5,883 bases of DNA, taken from Methylococcales bacterium (lineage in GTDB: Bacteria; Pseudomonadota; Gammaproteobacteria; Methylococcales; Methylomonadaceae). The stretch lies in the NCBI GenBank assembly GCA_009692395.1, contig SHZG01000151.1:1-5883 (forward strand), in the 5' to 3' direction. The notes beneath the pieces were generated by a model that made no database searches, was not told the DNA's origin, and was given only the letters and a program-made list of their open reading frames with translations. This document shows, piece by piece, positions 1 through 5,760 of this stretch. Positions within the stretch are counted from its first letter, which is position 1. Each line of letters begins with the position of its first letter. The position numbers and the translations under genes were made by a program.

Positions 1-74
1 GTTGCATTGCGTCCTGACTTGCCAATCTGGTTACTTTTACAGAATGGACAGGTGATTTCTTGGTAGCAGCTCAT
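1..74 (-). CDS. IS1-family transposase, N-terminal fragment (InsA-type zinc ribbon), cut by window edge
   Basis: The reading starts at ATG (74-72) and runs off the window after 24 codons. It begins MSCYQEITCPFCKSNQIGKS and goes on with GRNA. The CPFC pair followed by a Lys-Ser-Gly-Arg-Asn segment is the start of the InsA zinc ribbon, which binds the terminal repeats in IS1-type elements; the second cysteine pair would lie beyond the edge. No clear Shine-Dalgarno sequence precedes the ATG. The catalytic InsB part is not in this end of the window, so whether this copy is intact is unknown. The family call rests on the zinc-ribbon motif, the spacing to the terminal repeat, and the InsB-like tail on the matching element at the other end of the window. 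Confidence 0.75.
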   Translation of the reverse strand, partial: MSCYQEITCPFCKSNQIGKSGRNA

Positions 75-128
75 AAGGTCTTTTCGGTAAGTGTGATTTT
101 ATTCTGCCCGTGATTTTAATCTATCATC

Positions 129-148
129 ACAGATTTAACCCACTACCC
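129..148 (-). repeat. IS1-family terminal inverted repeat (left end)
   Basis: Read on the minus strand this is GGGTAGTGGGTTAAATCTGT, identical to 5739-5758 on the plus strand. The match extends one base outward (a T) and then stops; inward it fades into weaker similarity. Its TAG supplies the stop codon of the truncated oxidoreductase frame. Confidence 0.85.
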
Positions 149-601
149 ACGCGCGATAGCAATATGTTCTTTATTACCGCCTGCCATAATCGCTAACATA
201 CCTCGTTCTGCACCTGATACGCCACCCGATACAGGCGCGTCTACCCAACCCATGCCATGTTGTTCATAGAGTAAGCCCGCTAATTGACGCGTGGTGTCAG
301 GGTAAATGCTGGATAAAGCAATCAATAATTTACGCGCTGAGCCGAAGGGTGCAATCTGCTCACGCACGATGGTTTCCACCGCGTGCGTATCAGAAAGACA
401 TAACAAAATCACATCAGAAACGCGCACTAAGTCGGCAATAGAGGCTTGTGCAGTTGCACCTGCATCAATCACAGTGTGTAGTTTTTCAAGGCTACGATTC
501 CAGACATTAACACTATAACCTGCATCTAATAAGCGCAATGTCATGGGTTGCCCCATTAAGCCGATACCGATAAAACCTAGGGTGTATGTTTGATTTGACA
601 T
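143..601 (-). pseudogene. 3-hydroxyisobutyrate dehydrogenase-family oxidoreductase, C-terminal half removed by IS insertion
   Basis: This is the N-terminal 151 residues of a beta-hydroxyacid dehydrogenase of the HIBADH / tartronate semialdehyde reductase family (normally about 290-300 residues). The Rossmann nucleotide-binding loop GFIGIGLMG is at residues 9-17, with GxGxxG at 12-17. The substrate-binding signature DAPVSGGVSGAERG is at 121-134. The frame stays intact to residue 151; then Gly152 (GGG) and the TAG stop are the first bases of the IS1 terminal repeat. The lost half would carry the conserved catalytic lysine and the all-helical dimerisation domain, so an active enzyme is not expected. 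The ATG at 601 fits the start of the Rossmann strand; no strong ribosome site is visible. The exact substrate (hydroxyisobutyrate, tartronate semialdehyde, succinic semialdehyde) cannot be decided from this half. The far part of the gene might survive on the other side of the IS, outside the window. Confidence 0.85.
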
Positions 602-623
602 GATATTTTAATGAAGGGGGGTT

Positions 624-654
624 CTCGTTCCCACGCACACGGCGTAGAAACGAG
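624..654. repeat. REP-like palindrome, partly decayed
   Basis: The left arm CTCGTTCCCACGC (624-636) and right arm GCGTAGAAACGAG (642-654) pair at 11 of 13 positions around a 5-base loop. It lies in the 77-base gap between the truncated oxidoreductase gene and the KfrA-like gene. Small intergenic palindromes with arms of this type are scattered through many gammaproteobacterial genomes. There is no U-tract on either strand, so a dispersed repeat is likelier than an intrinsic terminator. Confidence 0.5.
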
Positions 655-678
655 TAATGGAACTATGTACGGGGCGCA

Positions 679-1132
679 TTATTTGCATCCATTTTCTCGC
701 ATTACAGCCACTTTGGATTTGGATTGTTTATCCATTGCTTGATAAAGCGTAACCATTTTTTCCAATACAGCTCTTTCTCTGTGTGCAGCTTCCAGCTCCA
801 TGCGTAATAGCTTACTTAATTACCTCTGCATCAGCGGCTTTCACTTGTAACGTTGCCAGTGTTTCTTCTTGATCTGTTCTAGCTTTATGGTAGCGATCAT
901 TAACGGTTTCCCATATTAAAAGCGTAGTTTTCTGACTGATAGCCGCTATTTCATTGCGTAAATCAATTGCACAAGCATCGCCGTGCGTTATTCTATCTTC
1001 TGTCCACTGCCTCAAAAAAGGATTAATTGTTGAAAAACTACCACCGCCTAACTCACCGCGTACCCGCGTGAGCGTTGGTTTGATACCCTGCTTTGTCAAT
1101 TGATTGCAGACCGTAAAGACTCGGTCTTTCAT
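679..1132 (-). pseudogene. KfrA-like DNA-binding protein, frameshifted
   Basis: The first frame starts at the ATG at 1132, preceded by a good Shine-Dalgarno AGAGGT (1139-1144) with a 6-base spacer, and gives 106 residues to a TAA at 812-814. Residues 5-45 match the KfrA N-terminal winged-helix domain: an initial helix, then PTLTRVRGELGGGSFSTINP and a following Leu-Arg-x-Trp. The rest is helical and rich in Ala, Glu and Gln, as in the KfrA coiled coil. Just past the stop another frame continues with the same character (LLRMELEAAHRERAVLEKM), then about 25 more residues to a TAA at 679-681. A single-base shift near 805-825 therefore explains the break, whether a true mutation or a sequencing error. 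KfrA proteins are self-repressing DNA-binding proteins of plasmids, with chromosomal homologues. A functional short 106-residue form is possible but would lack most of the coiled coil. Confidence 0.7.
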
Positions 1133-1143
1133 GACATTACCTC

Positions 1144-1160
1144 TGTATATTGTTTGTATA
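1144..1160. promoter_or_regulatory. Possible operator: two TGTATA repeats before the KfrA-like gene
   Basis: TGTATA at 1144-1149 and again at 1155-1160 put two identical hexamers on one DNA face, just upstream of and overlapping the ribosome site of the KfrA-like gene. KfrA-type proteins are known to repress their own promoters, so a repressor site is plausible. The hexamers are short and AT-rich, so chance is a real alternative. Confidence 0.2.
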
Positions 1161-1253
1161 ACTTATGCTGTAAAAATACGAGATGATCAACACCCCACAT
1201 GGCTAATTTTCAACCATAAGAATAGAAAGAACAATGAGGTATTAATGGATATA

Positions 1254-1278
1254 TAATAGATATTGAAAATATCTATTA
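1254..1278. repeat. Perfect palindrome, 11-bp arms with 3-base centre
   Basis: TAATAGATATT (1254-1264) and AATATCTATTA (1268-1278) are exact reverse complements around GAA. It sits mid-way in the divergent intergenic region, about 120 bases upstream of the KfrA-like start and 180 upstream of yheS. No U-tract follows on either strand and the stem is nearly all A-T, so an intrinsic terminator is unlikely. A dimeric-regulator operator or a remnant of a small mobile repeat fits better. Confidence 0.5.
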
Positions 1279-1454
1279 ATAAAGCCTAAGCAAGCTGAAT
1301 TCACGACTACAATTTAACATTATCTCAGTACAGAATTATTCAGTTGGTTAATCTAATTTAGCGAAACCCAACAACAGGCAACGAAACTAAGTGCGTCATT
1401 CTATCGTACAATGTCTACCATAAAAACTACTAGAACCCTTGTTAATAATCCCCC

Positions 1455-3341
1455 ATGCTAAATTTTAAAAATATCGCCCTGCGCCGTGGTGCGCGAGTCT
1501 TGTTTGCTAACTCTACTTTCACGATACACAAAGGACAAAAAGTCGGTTTTACGGGCGCGAATGGCACGGGTAAATCTAGCTTATTCGCGCTGGTTAAAAA
1601 TGAACTGCATTTGGATGAAGGCGAATTCACCCTGCCGCCTAATCTGGCAATCGCTCATGTATCGCAAGACATGCCCGCGACTGAAAGCGCGGCAATTGAT
1701 TATATTATTGATGGCGATGCCGAATTAAGACGCTTGCAACAACAACTAAGTGCAGCAGAACAAAAAGATGATGGTTTAAAACAAGCGGAACTGCACACCG
1801 CGTTAGAAATTATCGGCGGTTATACCGCGCAAGCCCGCGCCGCACGCTTAATGAATGGTTTGGGCTTTACGGCTGACCAAGAACAAAATACCGTCAGTTC
1901 GTTTTCAGGCGGTTGGCGTATGCGGCTTAATTTAGCGCAAGCCTTGATGTGTCGTTCTGACGTGTTATTGCTGGACGAACCGACCAACCATTTGGATTTA
2001 GACGCGGTGATTTGGTTGCAAGATTGGCTGTGTCGCTATGATGGCACGTTGCTGTTAATTTCCCATGATAGGGATTTTCTCGATACGATTACTGACCATA
2101 TCGTCAATATTGAACAAGGCAAAGCGGAGATTTATGCGGGTAATTATTCTGCTTTTGAACGCATGAGAGCAGAAAAATTAGCGCAACAACAATCGGCATA
2201 CACCAAGCAACAACGCGAAATCGCCCATATTCAAAGTTTTGTCGATAGATTCAAAGCCCAAGCCACCAAAGCGCGGCAAGCGCAAAGCCGTATTAAAGCC
2301 TTAGAACGCATGGAATTGATTGCAATGGCGCACGTCGATTCGCCGTTTGATTTTAGCTTTCCCGCGCCGTTAAAAATGCCCAGCCCGTTATTAACGCTGG
2401 ATAAAGTCGATATTGGTTATGGCGAAAAGTGCATTCTCAAACAAGCGGGGCTAACCATTTCAGCGGGCGATAGAATTGGTTTATTAGGGCCAAACGGCGC
2501 GGGTAAATCGAGTTTAATTAAAGTATTGGCAGGCGATATGCAGCCGTTATTAGGCGCACGCCGCGAAGCTCAAGACTTGAAAATTGGTTATTTTGCCCAG
2601 CATCAATTAGAACAATTACGGCTTGATGAAAGCCCGTTATGGCACGTTCAACAACTGGACAAAACGGCGACTGAAAAAGATTTGCGCAATTTTTTAGGCG
2701 GTTTTGATTTTCGCGGTGATAAAGTATCGGAAGCAGTCAGACCCTTTTCAGGCGGTGAAAAAGCCCGTTTGGTGTTGGCGTTGTTGGTGTATCAAAATCC
2801 CAATTTATTATTATTAGATGAACCAACCAACCATTTAGATTTAGAAATGCGCCACGCGCTGAGCGTTGCCTTGCAAGATTTTCAAGGCGCGATGGTGGTG
2901 GTATCGCATGATAGGCATTTATTACGCACCGTCACTGACCAATTATTATTGGTATCAGGCGGCAAAGTTCAGACTTTCGATGGTGATTTGGATGATTACC
3001 GCGCGTGGCTAACTGAGCAGAAAAAAGCCGAAGAAAAAATTGTTGATATTGCTGATGCGGGTGTATCACGCAAAGACCAGCGCAAACTGGATGCGGAAAA
3101 TCGCCGCAAATATAAACCACTCTACGACGCGCTGAAAAAATCCGAAGATGCCGTAGAAAAATTCCACGCAGAACAAAAACAACTGGAACAACAATTGGCA
3201 GACGCAGCCATTTATGAAGACAGCGAAAAAGCCCGTTTAAGACAAGTGCTGGATCGTAAAATCCAAGTCGATAAATTGCTAGAAGACGCAGAAATGGCGT
3301 GGATGGATGCTGAAGAACAAGTGGCAGCAATACAAAATTAA
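1455..3341 (+). CDS. yheS: ABC-F family ATPase YheS (ribosome-associated)
   Basis: This is a 628-residue soluble protein with two fused ABC ATPase domains and no membrane segments, about the length of E. coli YheS (637) and similar to it throughout. Domain 1 has Walker A GANGTGKSS (34-42), signature SGGWRMRL (151-158), Walker B with LLLDEPTNHLDLD (Glu175) and switch His204. The inter-domain helical linker (about 230-300), which in ABC-F factors reaches the P-site tRNA, contains the charged run FKAQATKARQAQSRIKALER. Domain 2 has Walker A GPNGAGKSS (345-353), signature SGGEKARL (432-439), Walker B Glu456 and His485. Residues about 520-628 are a Lys/Glu/Gln-rich coiled coil. ABC-F proteins bind the ribosomal E site and influence stalled or difficult translation. 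All catalytic residues are present, so it should be active. The start has no Shine-Dalgarno sequence, but homology begins at residue 1-3, which supports it. It leads the plus-strand block, 56 bases before prmC. Confidence 0.95.
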   Translation: MLNFKNIALRRGARVLFANSTFTIHKGQKVGFTGANGTGKSSLFALVKNELHLDEGEFTLPPNLAIAHVSQDMPATESAAIDYIIDGDAELRRLQQQLSAAEQKDDGLKQAELHTALEIIGGYTAQARAARLMNGLGFTADQEQNTVSSFSGGWRMRLNLAQALMCRSDVLLLDEPTNHLDLDAVIWLQDWLCRYDGTLLLISHDRDFLDTITDHIVNIEQGKAEIYAGNYSAFERMRAEKLAQQQSAYTKQQREIAHIQSFVDRFKAQATKARQAQSRIKALERMELIAMAHVDSPFDFSFPAPLKMPSPLLTLDKVDIGYGEKCILKQAGLTISAGDRIGLLGPNGAGKSSLIKVLAGDMQPLLGARREAQDLKIGYFAQHQLEQLRLDESPLWHVQQLDKTATEKDLRNFLGGFDFRGDKVSEAVRPFSGGEKARLVLALLVYQNPNLLLLDEPTNHLDLEMRHALSVALQDFQGAMVVVSHDRHLLRTVTDQLLLVSGGKVQTFDGDLDDYRAWLTEQKKAEEKIVDIADAGVSRKDQRKLDAENRRKYKPLYDALKKSEDAVEKFHAEQKQLEQQLADAAIYEDSEKARLRQVLDRKIQVDKLLEDAEMAWMDAEEQVAAIQN

Positions 3342-3354
3342 ACTAAAAAGGTGG

Positions 3355-3372
3355 GCGCGAATTTATTCGCGC
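3355..3372. repeat. GC-capped hairpin between yheS and prmC
   Basis: GCGCGAAT (3355-3362) and ATTCGCGC (3365-3372) are perfect reverse complements with a 2-base centre, 13 bases after the yheS stop. No T-run follows on the plus strand (AATCCATTAAC), so it is not a classical terminator. It could reduce read-through, protect the 3' end of the yheS message, or be a dispersed palindrome. On the minus strand a T5 run comes only about 8 bases after the stem. Confidence 0.5.
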
Positions 3373-3397
3373 AATCCATTAACACATATCATCACTT

Positions 3398-4237
3398 ATG
3401 CCCACCATAAAAACCCTATTAGCCACCGCCGCCAACACCTTAACCAGCCATTCCGATTCCCCATCATTAGATGCTGAGGTGTTGCTGGGGTTTGTGCTAG
3501 GTAAACCCAGAACTTACCTACGCGCGTGGTGTGAGAACACGCTGACAGATGAGCAAATCGCCGTCTTTAACGCCCTGATGAAACAACGTGAACAAGGTAC
3601 GCCGATTGCCTATTTGACAGGTACGCGCGAATTTTGGTCGCGTGATTTTATCGTCACGTCCGATGTATTAATTCCCAGACCTGATACCGAATTATTGATT
3701 GAACTGAGTTTAGAACTCATCCCGAAAAACCAAGCGGTTAAGCTAATTGATTTAGGCACAGGCTCTGGCATTATTGCGGTGACGTTGGCGGCAGAACGTC
3801 CTAATGCACAGGTTGTCGCAGTGGATGCCAGTTTGGCTGCGTTGAATGTTGCGAAGCACAACGCCCAGCAATATCAACTCACTAACATTGAATTCTATCA
3901 ACGTGATTGGTTTGCTAATGTGCCGCATAATCTGTTTGATGTGGTTATCAGCAACCCACCTTATATTGATCCTGAGGATGAACATTTACAGCAAGGTGAT
4001 GTGCGCTTTGAACCACAATCTGCGTTAATTGCTGATAATAAAGGCTTGAGTGATATTAAAATTATCGCCGATAAAGCTCGTGGTTATTTAAAACCTGCTG
4101 GGCATTTATTAATCGAACATGGCTATAATCAAGCCGCGCAAGTACAAGCCATTTTTAACGCACTGGCTTATGATAAGGTACAATCCTATCGAGATTTATC
4201 GAGACAGCCCCGTGTGACTTACGGGCAAAAACCTTAA
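3398..4237 (+). CDS. prmC: Peptide chain release factor N5-glutamine methyltransferase PrmC
   Basis: PrmC transfers a methyl group from S-adenosylmethionine to the glutamine of the GGQ motif in release factors RF1 and RF2, which raises peptide-release efficiency in the cytoplasm. At 279 residues it is the usual size (E. coli 277). The N-terminal helical domain (about 1-75) leads into GTREFW (75-80) and IPRPDTE (92-98), a family signature. The Rossmann methyltransferase core has SAM motif I LIDLGTGSG (116-124), the acidic ribose-binding end of strand 2 (VAVDAS, 140-145) and the catalytic NPPY (186-189), which holds the target glutamine. In many bacteria prmC follows prfA directly; here it follows yheS, and prfA is not in the window. 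No strong ribosome site precedes the ATG, but homology starts close to it. The JAMM gene follows after 21 bases, so cotranscription is likely. Confidence 0.96.
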   Translation: MPTIKTLLATAANTLTSHSDSPSLDAEVLLGFVLGKPRTYLRAWCENTLTDEQIAVFNALMKQREQGTPIAYLTGTREFWSRDFIVTSDVLIPRPDTELLIELSLELIPKNQAVKLIDLGTGSGIIAVTLAAERPNAQVVAVDASLAALNVAKHNAQQYQLTNIEFYQRDWFANVPHNLFDVVISNPPYIDPEDEHLQQGDVRFEPQSALIADNKGLSDIKIIADKARGYLKPAGHLLIEHGYNQAAQVQAIFNALAYDKVQSYRDLSRQPRVTYGQKP

Positions 4238-4258
4238 CACTGACCTTACGCATTTATT

Positions 4259-4678
4259 ATGAACTCACCAGACATTCAACTTTCGCGCAAACTCACCAAT
4301 CAACTCCTGCATCTTGCTCAACTGTCGCCTGATACTGAAGTCTGCGGATTGGTGAGCAGTCAAAACGGCGTGCCTTGCCATTGTTATCCTGTTGCCAATG
4401 TTGCCGACCAACCTGCACAACAGTTTTTACTGGATGCCGCTGGGCAAATCGCGGCATTAAAAGCCATGCGTGAACGGGGCGAAGAACTGTTTGCCATTTA
4501 CCATTCACACCCCACCGCCCCTGCAATTCCATCCCGCACCGATTTAGAATTGGCAGCTTACCCTGACGCGCTTTATCTGATTATCTCCCTGAATACCAAA
4601 GGGATTTTAGAAATGCGCGGCTTTTACATCACTGAGCAAGTCGCTCAAGAAATTCCGCTGACGTTAAGCGAAAATTAA
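4259..4678 (+). CDS. JAMM/MPN+ (Mov34) family zinc metallopeptidase, M67-like
   Basis: This is a 139-residue single-domain protein with the full JAMM zinc signature: Glu27 (in PDTEVCGLV), His82 and His84 (YHSHP, 81-85), Ser92 and Asp95 (PSRTD), in the spacing HxHPx6SxxD. These residues hold the catalytic zinc in deubiquitinase-like peptidases. Bacterial stand-alone members include enzymes that trim ubiquitin-like sulfur-carrier proteins, or release cysteine from them, in cysteine and thiamine-type sulfur pathways. That substrate class is an inference here, as no ThiS/MoaD-like carrier or MoeB/ThiF activating enzyme is in the window. There is no signal peptide, so it should be cytoplasmic. It follows prmC by 21 bases and precedes the CvfB-like gene by one base, so it is probably in the same transcript. 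All metal ligands are present, so it should be active. Confidence 0.85.
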   Translation: MNSPDIQLSRKLTNQLLHLAQLSPDTEVCGLVSSQNGVPCHCYPVANVADQPAQQFLLDAAGQIAALKAMRERGEELFAIYHSHPTAPAIPSRTDLELAAYPDALYLIISLNTKGILEMRGFYITEQVAQEIPLTLSEN

Positions 4679-4679
4679 T

Positions 4680-5510
4680 ATGATAAACATAGGCAAAATC
4701 AACCAGCTATCTGTTGTTAAAGTACAAGGGGCTAACATTTATTTAGGCAGTCCTGTGTCTAACAAAGTGCTGTTAGCAGACAAAAAACCACCGGCACACT
4801 GTGAAGTCGGCGACAATTTAACGGTGTTCGTTTATACCGACGGCGAAGGACATTTAGCGGCAACCACCACCATGCCACTCGCACAAGTCGATGACATCGC
4901 TTATTTAAAAGTCGCCGCGTTAAATTACGTTGGTGCGTTTTTAGATTGGGGCTTACCGAAAAATTTACTTGTCCCATTTAGCGAACAACACCATGAACTA
5001 GAAGTCGGCAAATCTTATTTAGTGAAAGTCTATTTAGATGACCAGCAACGCCTCGCCGCCACCACCAAAATTGATAAATTTATCAGCGATACTGCCGATG
5101 AAGAGCTAAGCGAAAGACAGCAAGTCGAGATACTCATTGCCGATAAAACTGAGCTGGGCGTTAAAGCGATTGTTAATCATCGTTATTGGGGAATGCTATA
5201 CACCAATGAATTGTTTCAGCCTGTGAAAAAAGGGCAAAAACTCACTGGGTATATCAAACAAATCCGTGAAGATTTAAAAATTGATTTAAGCCTGCAACCC
5301 GCTGGTTACGGTAAAGTTTTATCATTGACTGATACCATTTTAGCGAAGCTCAAAGCTAATGAAGGCGAATTAAAACTCAGCGATAAAAGCCCACCCGAAG
5401 CGATTTATGCCGCGTTTGGTGTGAGTAAAAAAGTCTTCAAACAGGCGATTGGGGCGTTATATAAACAAGAATTGATTGATATTGAGAAAACGGGGATTAG
5501 GTTGCGTTAA
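4680..5510 (+). CDS. cvfB: CvfB/YitL-family S1-domain RNA-binding protein
   Basis: This 276-residue protein has the layout of the CvfB family (YitL of Bacillus): successive S1-type OB folds and a C-terminal winged helix. An N-terminal OB-like segment (about 1-62) ends in a LAATTTMP strand. A canonical S1 fold (about 74-131) has AALNYVGAFLDWGLPKNLLV and ends in RLAATTKI. A further S1-like fold covers about 146-206 (VKAIVNHRYWGMLYTNELF). The winged helix (about 213-276) carries PPEAIYAAFGVSKKVFKQAI. Staphylococcal CvfB binds RNA and affects virulence-gene expression; in gammaproteobacteria the role is not well defined, and a post-transcriptional or ribosome-linked function is inferred. The ATG lies one base after the JAMM gene stop, which implies translational coupling; the upstream purine stretch (AAGCGAAAA) is only a weak ribosome site. 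The gene ends the plus-strand block. Confidence 0.88.
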   Translation: MINIGKINQLSVVKVQGANIYLGSPVSNKVLLADKKPPAHCEVGDNLTVFVYTDGEGHLAATTTMPLAQVDDIAYLKVAALNYVGAFLDWGLPKNLLVPFSEQHHELEVGKSYLVKVYLDDQQRLAATTKIDKFISDTADEELSERQQVEILIADKTELGVKAIVNHRYWGMLYTNELFQPVKKGQKLTGYIKQIREDLKIDLSLQPAGYGKVLSLTDTILAKLKANEGELKLSDKSPPEAIYAAFGVSKKVFKQAIGALYKQELIDIEKTGIRLR

Positions 5511-5537
5511 AACAACCCAACGTAATGCGCTGAAATT

Positions 5538-5564
5538 GTCGGGTTACGCTAACGCTAACCCGAC
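5538..5564. repeat. Palindromic hairpin after cvfB (REP-like, possible transcript end)
   Basis: GTCGGGTTA (5538-5546) and TAACCCGAC (5556-5564) pair perfectly around CGCTAACGC, whose inner GC/GC can extend the stem past one bulged C. It starts 27 bases after the cvfB stop. No T-run follows (CCTATATATT), so it may be a Rho-dependent or 3'-protective structure or a dispersed palindrome rather than a classical terminator. The preceding CAACCCAACGT (5513-5523) can compete for the GGGTT arm. The AACCC-type arms resemble intergenic repeats common in gammaproteobacteria. Confidence 0.55.
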
Positions 5565-5593
5565 CCTATATATTAATCCTACGAACTACTTGA

Positions 5594-5738
5594 CTAAGGT
5601 CTAAGACATTTATCATTGCAGTCATTAACACCATCGGCATCAGCGGGCAGCCTTTGGTTTTTGACCAAAAGGAACAACGAAACCAAGATTAATAGTCATG
5701 TCGTTGGAGACTCTACTGGCATCACCACTATCATTGTT
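5594..5738 (-). pseudogene. OmpA-like outer-membrane protein remnant (end of barrel plus calcium-binding linker), interrupted by IS
   Basis: Reading leftward from the IS boundary, one frame gives 32 residues, including DMTINLGFVVPFGQKPKAA, to a TGA at 5640-5642. This looks like the last beta-strand of an OmpA-type barrel followed by the usual KPKAA hinge. One base out of frame, the text continues PADADGVNDCNDKC and stops at 5594-5596. That resembles the acidic thrombospondin type-3 / calcium-binding repeats (DxDGDGVxDxxDxC) that link barrel and peptidoglycan-binding domain in such proteins. A single missing C in the GCCCGC stretch (5644-5649) would restore the join. The N-terminal barrel part would lie beyond the IS on the right, and the C-terminal OmpA domain is absent. 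The fragment is short, so the call rests on two short but characteristic motifs in the expected order. Confidence 0.55.
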
Positions 5739-5758
5739 GGGTAGTGGGTTAAATCTGT
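5739..5758 (+). repeat. IS1-family terminal inverted repeat (right end)
   Basis: GGGTAGTGGGTTAAATCTGT is the exact reverse complement of 129-148. The transposase stop codon lies two bases further in (5761-5763), as in IS1-type elements, where the InsB frame ends close to the right terminal repeat. The base before it (T at 5738) is also shared between the two ends. Confidence 0.85.
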
Positions 5759-5760
5759 AA

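Larger units (their letters stand above)
1..148 (-). mobile_element. IS1-family insertion sequence, upstream (left) end, partial
   Basis: The outer boundary is a 20-base terminal repeat at 129-148. It is followed inward by about 55 bases of leader and then the transposase start at 74, a spacing like that between the left terminal repeat and insA in IS1. The element continues beyond base 1. The same 20 bases recur in inverted orientation at 5739-5758, beside the end of another IS1-type transposase, which defines both as element termini. Insertion here truncates the oxidoreductase gene to the right. The target duplication expected for the family (8-9 bp) cannot be checked because the other end of this copy lies outside the window. 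Confidence 0.85.
1133..1454. other. AT-rich divergent intergenic region between the KfrA-like gene and yheS
   Basis: These 322 bases carry no convincing gene on either strand. They lie between divergently transcribed genes and so should hold both promoters. Near the KfrA-like start, TGTATA occurs twice (1144-1149 and 1155-1160), one helical turn apart. A strong palindrome is at 1254-1278. On the yheS side the only promoter-like hexamer I can point to is TACAAT at 1407-1412, about 42 bases before the start codon, with a poor -35 region. The yheS start is preceded by AATCCCCC rather than a purine-rich ribosome site. Confidence 0.5.

Noticed and set aside
306..518. A 70-residue plus-strand frame inside the dehydrogenase
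   Set aside because: It is antisense to well-conserved Rossmann-fold sequence and has no independent support.
1407..1412. TACAAT as a confident yheS promoter -10
   Set aside because: The hexamer is good but no matching -35 lies 16-18 bases upstream (AACTAA region), so it is mentioned only as a possibility in the intergenic entry.
2932..3330. A 132-residue open frame antisense to the end of yheS
   Set aside because: It is a shadow of the conserved coiled-coil coding region; the composition (Leu/Arg/His/Cys) is typical of antisense frames, with no motif or ribosome site.
1455..3341. Antibiotic-resistance ABC-F protein carried by a transposon
   Set aside because: Length, linker and C-terminal coiled coil match housekeeping YheS, and base composition and codon use look the same as in prmC and cvfB; nothing points to a resistance-type ABC-F.
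5538..5564. Classical Rho-independent terminator
   Set aside because: The stem is strong but no run of T follows on either strand.
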